From Clostridiales bacterium UBA1752 (lineage in GTDB: Bacteria > Bacillota > Clostridia > Oscillospirales > CAG-382), in the NCBI GenBank assembly GCA_002314835.1, contig DCHM01000048.1:1-18679 (forward strand): a stretch of 18,679 bases of DNA, in the 5' to 3' direction. The first letter of the stretch is position 1. Every line of letters starts with the position of its first letter. Of the stretch, positions 14,131 to 18,679 are shown piece by piece. Under the pieces are notes generated by a model, which worked only from the letters and a program-made list of their open reading frames with translations, did no database searches and had not been told where the DNA came from. A program made the position numbers and the translations under genes.

Positions 14131-17121
14131 TTAATCGTTCACTGCCCAGATGCAATCAAGTATTGCGTAGATGCGGTCTATCTTGGCGTAAAAGTCCTCT
14201 TTTACCTCGGTCGGGGCATCTGACGACGCCATCAGTGAGCGCACTGCCTTAAACTCCTTTTTGGTGAGATAGCAGTATCTCGGCACGTCGGTGCCGCAGG
14301 ACTGGCTCGACGCGTATTTGAGTAGCTCTTTTGACAGCTTTGAGAGGTTTATATCGGGGTACAAATAGCAGTAAACGCTATTTACGCATTCATTCAGCCA
14401 CTCAAAGTAAGCCACGCTGACTTTTAAGGCGTCGTACATACCGACTGCAGAATTGCGGAATTTGTTTTTATAATACTCGTCAAAGCCGTGTATCTGCACG
14501 TATTGCAGAGCAAATATCGCATAGCCGTCGGCGCCGAGCTCTCTGCCGCAGGTAATTTCGGCTTCGATTATCTCGGGCGTTTCGCCGTCGTAGGTGCCGA
14601 GGCCGAGCATAACGTGGCAGTTGCCTGCTACGCCCTCTATCAGCTCGCGTGAATTGGTCTCAAACTCGGCGGTGTCGGCAGTATAGCCCATACAGTATAT
14701 GGCGGCTACGTAGCCTTTTTCCGCCCACAGCTCTACGTCTTGGAATACGTAGTTTTGCCTGTCCTTATACGACGCAAAGCAGGTGACGTACAGCTCCTTG
14801 CTGCCTGCCGCGACGTAGGCTTCCTTTACGAAAGAGGTGATGATACTGCGGCGGTAGTCACACCACTTGACCCATAGGGCGTCTGTAATCTTGAGGTCCT
14901 TGGGGTTCTTTTTAGTGCCGTATTTCTTTTGGAACCCTGCTATAATGTCGTCGTTGTAGCCCATATCCTCGTAGTTTTCTACGCCGAAATAGGTCGGTAG
15001 CGGAAATCTGATATAGTCGAGCATTATGCCGTCAACGTCGTAGTTTGCGGCGATTTCCTTGATTATCGCCTTATAAAAGCTCCTGACCTGGCTGTCGTTG
15101 GGGTTAAGGGTATATGACGGCGAATCGTAAAAGTATGCAGCCGTCCTGCCTGACTTGGAAACGAGCAGCTTGTCACTGTAATAATTAAAGTAATGGTCAT
15201 CGGGATAAGCATCCGAGGGTTTATCGACGATAAACGTGCATATCATGCAGATAAATCTCATGCCTGCCGCGTGCGACGCATCGATGTAAGCCTGCAGGAT
15301 GTCTGCTTCGCCTATTGATTTGAGCTTATAGAGGTGGTTGACGCTCGTGTTATAGGTGGCGTAGCCGTCGCTTATCGGGCAGTAAATAAGTGTGTTGAGC
15401 CCGAGCCCCTTGGCGTACGCTACGGTGTGATATGCGCTCTCTATGTCTGTGTCGCGGTTTACAATCCACGCGGAACGCTCCTCGACAACCAGTGATTCGG
15501 AGAGTGCGTTTTGAGTATTGAGTATCAGCTTGGCGGCGTTTACGGTATCACGAGGGTCGTCGGTCTTTAGCAACTGCTCGATGCTTGCGATATTATCCTC
15601 TACCGTCTGATAAGCTATGCTGACGAGGCTTTGCTTTGCGGTATCGACTGCCGACTTTAGCTCGGCTAACTGGTCGAGACATACCGATTTTGAGCATACG
15701 TCTATGACGCAGATGCGCGACAAAAGGTCGTTGCGCGAGACGTAAGAGCCTATGCCGCAGAACCTCATAAGCTCAGTGCGCTTGACGCCCGTTGCTACGA
15801 GCACAAAGCCGCCTACAGGCACGTCGCACACGCTGTAGCCTATATCGGTGACGTAGCCCTCGCTGTTTACAGAGTAATAAACCGCGTTTTGAACGTTGCG
15901 CGTGCGGCTCGAAAAGTCGTAGGAAATAAGGTTGATGCACTCCTCGCCGGTTTCGCCGTATTTGTTGATATAAACGTCCTTTATGGCACGGTAATCGTAA
16001 AAGCTGTCGTTGACGACGTGCTTTGCAGTGTCTCCGACCGAGGCTTTATACATCAACGAGGTGTTTGCGGAGAGCCCCGACGAAAGCACGTAGCCACCTT
16101 CGGGAATGGCAGTGTTGCCTGCGCCCTCTACGTTGCCCTTGACGATGCTTGTGATAACGCCGTATTTGTCAACCGCGACCTCGGCGCCCCAGATGTTGGT
16201 GTTTGTGGTGTTGTAGATAAAGTCACTGTCGTAGATAACTGCGTAAGCCACGGAGGTGCGCGTTTCGTTTTTGTAGGCTATCTCGACCTTGCCGCCGCCT
16301 ATGGCGACGTATTCCTTGGGGCTGGTTTCTATCTCAAAGCCGACTGCTTCTACCGCGTCGCCGACCTTGACGCTCGATGCGTATGCCGCCGCCGAGCCTG
16401 CAAACCTGATGAGACAGCCCATAGGATAGGGGAGCACGGTAGTTTGGTTTTGCTCACTGATTTTGACTATATAACCGTCAAAAACGAGCACGTCGGTGAA
16501 ATCACCGTCAAACGACGGCGAAACGCCTATGCCGCTTTTTTCGTCGTAAATACTGACACCCGAGACTGCGGCGGTGGGGTTGACTGCCGCGACCTCAAAG
16601 GCGTATTTGCCCACGTTAATGCCTATGCCGTCGCCAAAGCTCGACACGAGGTCGGTATTATAGAGTCGGCACGCAGAGCCGACGGTAAGGTTTTGCTTTG
16701 CAAAGCTCATGGCCGTTTCACCCGTGAAAATCAGAGTAAAGTATTTGGTGTCGGCTTTTTGTGCGCCGACCTTGACTACCTCAAAATCGCCCTTGACGTT
16801 CCTCTTTACGAGCACGGCGTAGCGGTCTGACGGGACGGCGAGGCTGTTGGTGGATTTTGGCTCTATCAGTATGCAGCCGTCCGCCACGGGTAGCGCGGTC
16901 ACGTTTTTGTGAGTGATGGCTATGCCCTTGTCGCCGATGGCGACGCACGCGGTAGTTTCGACGTCAATATCGGGCAGGTCGGTTTCGGAGGCTTCTCGTG
17001 ATTGCTCGCTCGTGTCTTTGCTTATCTCCTCGCTTACGTCTGCGCTTATCTCGCTGACGGCAGGCGAACACGCCGCGAGCAACAAGAGCAAAGCAAACAA
17101 AACACACAAAAACTTTTTCAT
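14131..17121 (-). CDS. Large lipoprotein with repeated N-terminal modules and a GHL10/DUF4015-like glycosidase domain, 996 aa
   Basis: Numbering counts the first of two adjacent ATGs (17124) as 1. A lipoprotein signal with lipobox LAAC (Cys19) predicts export and anchoring on the outer face of the membrane. A Ser/Glu/Thr-rich spacer follows to about 57. Between 60 and 465 there are up to four copies of a beta-rich module. Its core is a GG(Y/F)VL-type strand and a later VGD-type turn (about 127-155, 236-262, 343-370 and 438-465). A helical link follows (480-545). A TIM-barrel-like domain spans about 549-890, with VDGIMLDYIRFP at 697-708, as in GHL10 and DUF4015 putative glycoside hydrolases. 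The last 100 residues are helical and unassigned. The likely target is a cell-wall or extracellular polysaccharide. GGAGG lies three bases before 17124 but six before 17121, so I prefer 17121. Confidence 0.85.
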   Translation of the reverse strand: MKKFLCVLFALLLLLAACSPAVSEISADVSEEISKDTSEQSREASETDLPDIDVETTACVAIGDKGIAITHKNVTALPVADGCILIEPKSTNSLAVPSDRYAVLVKRNVKGDFEVVKVGAQKADTKYFTLIFTGETAMSFAKQNLTVGSACRLYNTDLVSSFGDGIGINVGKYAFEVAAVNPTAAVSGVSIYDEKSGIGVSPSFDGDFTDVLVFDGYIVKISEQNQTTVLPYPMGCLIRFAGSAAAYASSVKVGDAVEAVGFEIETSPKEYVAIGGGKVEIAYKNETRTSVAYAVIYDSDFIYNTTNTNIWGAEVAVDKYGVITSIVKGNVEGAGNTAIPEGGYVLSSGLSANTSLMYKASVGDTAKHVVNDSFYDYRAIKDVYINKYGETGEECINLISYDFSSRTRNVQNAVYYSVNSEGYVTDIGYSVCDVPVGGFVLVATGVKRTELMRFCGIGSYVSRNDLLSRICVIDVCSKSVCLDQLAELKSAVDTAKQSLVSIAYQTVEDNIASIEQLLKTDDPRDTVNAAKLILNTQNALSESLVVEERSAWIVNRDTDIESAYHTVAYAKGLGLNTLIYCPISDGYATYNTSVNHLYKLKSIGEADILQAYIDASHAAGMRFICMICTFIVDKPSDAYPDDHYFNYYSDKLLVSKSGRTAAYFYDSPSYTLNPNDSQVRSFYKAIIKEIAANYDVDGIMLDYIRFPLPTYFGVENYEDMGYNDDIIAGFQKKYGTKKNPKDLKITDALWVKWCDYRRSIITSFVKEAYVAAGSKELYVTCFASYKDRQNYVFQDVELWAEKGYVAAIYCMGYTADTAEFETNSRELIEGVAGNCHVMLGLGTYDGETPEIIEAEITCGRELGADGYAIFALQYVQIHGFDEYYKNKFRNSAVGMYDALKVSVAYFEWLNECVNSVYCYLYPDINLSKLSKELLKYASSQSCGTDVPRYCYLTKKEFKAVRSLMASSDAPTEVKEDFYAKIDRIYAILDCIWAVND

Positions 17122-17152
17122 CATACGCCTCCGTGAAATCTAAGTAACAATT

Positions 17153-17181
17153 ATATTATCACATCGGCAGAGCTTTTTCAA
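17153..17181 (-). promoter_or_regulatory. Probable promoter of the lipoprotein gene
   Basis: Minus strand TTGAAA (17176-17181), 17-bp spacer, TAATAT (17153-17158), about 31 bases before the ATG. The -35 box reaches the last bases before the stop of the small upstream gene. Confidence 0.6.
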
Positions 17182-17182
17182 G

Positions 17183-17383
17183 TCAAAACTTGGCGCAGGA
17201 TTTGGTGTACTCTTTAAACCAGCTTGTGTCATAGCTCTCGGACTGCACAGGCAGAGACGCAGGCTGAGCCTTTGGCGTGGGCTGCTTGGATTCACTCATA
17301 CGGCGCAGCGGCTCCTCCGCCGAGTAAAACGCCGCACCGATGGCGGCAAAGCAAAACAGGATAAACATGATACAGGTTGTCAT
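17183..17383 (-). CDS. Single-span small membrane protein, 66 aa, unknown
   Basis: I do not recognise a family. One hydrophobic segment fills about residues 3-20 (with Cys at 4 and 11). A polar, Pro/Ser/Gln-rich stretch (30-50) follows, then an aromatic and charged end (SWFKEY) with one Cys near the C-terminus. The tail is probably outside the cell if the N-terminus stays in, but topology is uncertain. The ATG at 17383 has AAAGGAG nine bases upstream. An in-frame TTG at 17410 lies before that site and is rejected. TATAAT on the minus strand (17415-17420) is a likely -10 box, though no good -35 is seen. The gene lies between the spo0A terminator and the lipoprotein promoter, so it is probably transcribed alone or reads into the lipoprotein gene. 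Confidence 0.7.
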   Translation of the reverse strand: MTTCIMFILFCFAAIGAAFYSAEEPLRRMSESKQPTPKAQPASLPVQSESYDTSWFKEYTKSCAKF

Positions 17384-17447
17384 AAGTCGTATTCTCCTTT
17401 CATTTGACAACCTTATTATAACCGTGTGTGTGTCCTATAAATCGTAC

Positions 17448-17479
17448 AATAAAAAGCAGGGCGCTTTTTGGCGCTCTGC
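17448..17479 (-). terminator. Intrinsic terminator of spo0A
   Basis: On the minus strand GCAGAGCGC (17471-17479) pairs with GCGCCCTGC (17456-17464), with one A-C mismatch, and is followed by TTTTTATT. It starts 17 bases after the spo0A stop codon. Confidence 0.82.
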
Positions 17480-17495
17480 CTGCAAAATGAAAGTT

Positions 17496-18281
17496 TTAAA
17501 CTCCGACGGCGCGGTTTTTGAGCCTCAGATTATCGGCAATCATCGCGATAAACTCTGAGTTTGTCGGCTTGCCGCGGTTGTTTTGTATCGTGTAGCCGAA
17601 ATAGCTGTTTAGGGTGTCAACGTCGCCTCTGTCCCATGCAACCTCGATTGCGTGACGTATGGCTCTCTCGACTCTGCTCGAGGTGGTGGCGTACTGCTTT
17701 GCCACCTCGGGATAAAGCACCTTGGTGACGGCGTTGATGATGTCGCTGTCATTCACCGTCATTATTATCGCGGTGCGCAGGTACTGATAGCCCTTGATAT
17801 GCGCCGGCACTCCGATTTGATGAATGATTTTTGTCACCTGTGCTTCCATATCGTAGTCGTCGCGCATCGGTACTGACGCACTGCCTGCCTTGCGTCCCTT
17901 TTCACACAGACGAGCTATGCGGTCACACAGACCGTTGTAGTCGAGCGGCTTGAGCATGCAGTAAGCGGCGCCGCTTTCACAGCACTCCTCAAAGAGGTTT
18001 GTGGCTACGAACGGCGACAGCACGATAAACGCGGGGAACGCGTCGCCCATCTGCTTTTTGCATTCCTTAATAAGTCCTACGCCGTCGAGCTTTGCCAGAT
18101 AGAGGTCGGTGATGACAATGTTAGGCTTGCAACGGGCTATCTTGCCAAAAGCCTCCTGCCCGTCGGCGGCTTCGCCGACTATTTCGATGCCGTGTTTGCG
18201 CAGTTGCTGACCGCATCCGAGTCTGAATTCGCTCGAGTTGTCTGCTATCAATACCCGGGGTTTTGAGAGTCCTTTTTCCAT
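17496..18281 (-). CDS. spo0A: Sporulation transcription factor Spo0A, 261 aa
   Basis: This is the response regulator that commits cells to sporulation. The receiver domain is at about 8-128, with phospho-acceptor D59 (in VITDLYL), S89 in the Thr/Ser switch position and K111 (in LKPLDY). The linker covers 129-147. The Spo0A C-terminal DNA-binding domain (148-256) carries the family hallmarks IGVPAHIKGYQYLRTAI (156-172) and the recognition helix SSRVERAIRHAIEVAW (201-216). Length is normal. The acidic pocket reads ADN at 13-15, where Bacillus has ADD, so one Mg-binding acidic residue is Asn. The ATG at 18279-18281 has AAAGGAA upstream. No spoIVB gene precedes it, unlike the common order. A promoter candidate lies at 18336-18364, and Spo0A-box-like sites further upstream suggest autoregulation. 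Confidence 0.97.
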   Translation of the reverse strand: MEKGLSKPRVLIADNSSEFRLGCGQQLRKHGIEIVGEAADGQEAFGKIARCKPNIVITDLYLAKLDGVGLIKECKKQMGDAFPAFIVLSPFVATNLFEECCESGAAYCMLKPLDYNGLCDRIARLCEKGRKAGSASVPMRDDYDMEAQVTKIIHQIGVPAHIKGYQYLRTAIIMTVNDSDIINAVTKVLYPEVAKQYATTSSRVERAIRHAIEVAWDRGDVDTLNSYFGYTIQNNRGKPTNSEFIAMIADNLRLKNRAVGV

Positions 18282-18335
18282 TTTTGATTATTCCTTTCGT
18301 TTTGCCGCAAGAAACACTTGCTTTGATTTGCTCTA

Positions 18336-18364
18336 ATATTATCATATTTGGCAAAAATAGGCAA
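18336..18364 (-). promoter_or_regulatory. Candidate spo0A promoter
   Basis: Minus strand TTGCCT (18359-18364), 17-bp spacer, TAATAT (18336-18341), with TGA directly before the -10 (extended -10). RNA would start near 18329, about 48 bases before the ATG. No sigma-H-type site was seen. Confidence 0.5.
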
Positions 18365-18393
18365 ATGTTTTTTGGCGAAATTTGGCAATCAAA

Positions 18394-18418
18394 ACACCGT
18401 ATTTTATCGTCACGGTGT
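18394..18418. repeat. Inverted repeat upstream of spo0A
   Basis: ACACCGT (18394-18400) and ACGGTGT (18412-18418) are perfect complements across 11 bases. It may be an operator or a hairpin. Confidence 0.6.
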
Positions 18419-18441
18419 GATACCGTCCGATATCTTGTACC

Positions 18442-18458
18442 AATAATTGCCAATTATT
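18442..18458. promoter_or_regulatory. Perfect 17-bp palindrome, candidate operator
   Basis: AATAATTG-C-CAATTATT is perfectly symmetric (8-1-8). It has the size and symmetry of a dimeric regulator site, but the binder is unknown. Confidence 0.6.
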
Positions 18459-18511
18459 TCCAAAATGCCCCAAATGTTGGATGCAAAAAAATGAGCGCAA
18501 AGGTCGCAAAG

Positions 18512-18528
18512 TGTCGAAAAATGTCGAT
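18512..18528 (+). promoter_or_regulatory. Tandem Spo0A-box-like sites
   Basis: TGTCGAA (18512-18518) is a perfect 0A box (consensus TGTCGAA). TGTCGAT (18522-18528) differs by one base. The two start ten bases apart, in the same direction, as in tandem Spo0A dimer sites. They lie about 230 bases upstream of the spo0A start codon. Confidence 0.65.
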
Positions 18529-18542
18529 GAAAAAGCATAAAT

Positions 18543-18572
18543 AAAGCGGCATCCTTCAGAGAATGCCGCTTT
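18543..18572 (-). terminator. Intrinsic terminator of the gene entering from the right
   Basis: AAAGCGGCAT (18543-18552) pairs perfectly with ATGCCGCTTT (18563-18572). On the minus strand it is followed by a TTTATTTAT-like run and begins eight bases after the stop codon at 18581. Confidence 0.8.
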
Positions 18573-18580
18573 TGTAAGCC

Positions 18581-18679
18581 TTACGCGTTTTGCTTTTTGC
18601 TCTTTTTGATGACGCTGACGAGGTTGATAGCGAGGATTATGATAACCGCGATAGCGCAGAAGGGACCGCAACACTCGAC
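18581..18679 (-). CDS. Partial small membrane protein, C-terminal 32 residues
   Basis: The window edge cuts this gene; only the 3' end is seen. The frame is open from 18679 to a TAA at 18581-18583. The translated end has a hydrophobic stretch (CAIAVIIILAINLVSVI) followed by a basic tail (KKSKKQNA), as in single-span membrane proteins with a cytoplasmic C-terminus. Two adjacent Cys and one more precede the segment (ECCGPFC). A terminator eight bases downstream supports a real gene end. It is the gene upstream of spo0A here, in the place where spoIVB often stands, but this tail has no SpoIVB feature. Confidence 0.65.
   Translation of the reverse strand, partial: VECCGPFCAIAVIIILAINLVSVIKKSKKQNA

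Larger units (their letters stand above)
18282..18580. other. AT-rich control region upstream of spo0A
   Basis: No gene is supported. In order from spo0A it holds the ribosome binding site, a promoter candidate (18336-18364), three copies of TTTGGCRA (starting 18347, 18371 and 18381), an inverted repeat (18394-18418), a perfect 17-bp palindrome (18442-18458), two tandem Spo0A-box-like sites (18512-18528) and the terminator of the next gene (18543-18572). Confidence 0.75.

Noticed and set aside
15889..16830. Plus-strand open frame (313 codons) inside the lipoprotein gene
   Set aside because: It lies opposite the repeated modules of a well-supported gene and has no recognisable domain.
17384..17410. 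TTG start at 17410 for the 66-aa protein
   Set aside because: The AAAGGAG site lies downstream of it and serves the ATG at 17383.
17424..17432. Short GT dinucleotide run
   Set aside because: Only about four units, too short to call a microsatellite or switch.
1..18679. Search for tRNA, CRISPR, insertion sequences, integrases and toxin-antitoxin pairs
   Set aside because: No cloverleaf, spaced repeat array, transposase motif or typical toxin-antitoxin pair was seen by eye on either strand.

Overview
The window looks like part of a chromosome from a spore-forming-lineage Firmicute of class Clostridia, probably an uncultured gut member of the Oscillospiraceae/Ruminococcaceae. The evidence is a spo0A gene, a T-box leader in front of pheST, strong AGGAGG-type ribosome binding sites, consensus TTGACA-17-TATAAT promoters and many oligo-T intrinsic terminators. 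I see no tRNA, rRNA, CRISPR array, insertion sequence or phage gene. Base and codon use look even, so I read it as core chromosome and not as a mobile island.

Layout. 1-371 is non-coding, with terminator-like hairpins, a 24-bp tandem repeat and a strong promoter. A small orphan gene (81 aa) follows. Two overlapping GNAT acetyltransferase genes run leftward (687-2016). Their promoter stands back to back with the promoter of a rightward pheS-pheT operon, which is controlled by a Phe-specific T-box (2080-5840). Leftward again are an HD-GYP membrane protein and a PlsC-like acyltransferase with a zinc ribbon (5900-8504). This acyltransferase is divergent from a rightward M3 oligopeptidase (8620-10377). 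Leftward follow an HtrA-like serine protease and a PerR-type regulator (10482-12206), the latter divergent from a rightward ygiQ-type radical SAM gene (12281-14086). The right end is leftward throughout: a large glycosidase-like lipoprotein, a 66-aa single-span membrane protein, spo0A, and the 3' end of another small membrane-protein gene cut by the window edge.

How the parts relate. Most genes are transcribed as units of one or two and are insulated by bidirectional terminators at convergent ends (631-662, 5853-5895, 10382-10409, 14091-14127). Three regulatory stories can be read directly: T-box control of phenylalanyl-tRNA synthetase, probable PerR autoregulation through a palindrome on its own -10 box, and a dense control region upstream of spo0A. 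That last region has two tandem Spo0A-box-like sites one helical turn apart, a perfect 17-bp palindrome and an inverted repeat. I did not find a clearly new multi-gene system. The best leads are the spo0A control region, the altered acidic pocket of its receiver domain, the four-module glycosidase lipoprotein, the acyltransferase/zinc-ribbon fusion, and two small unassigned genes.
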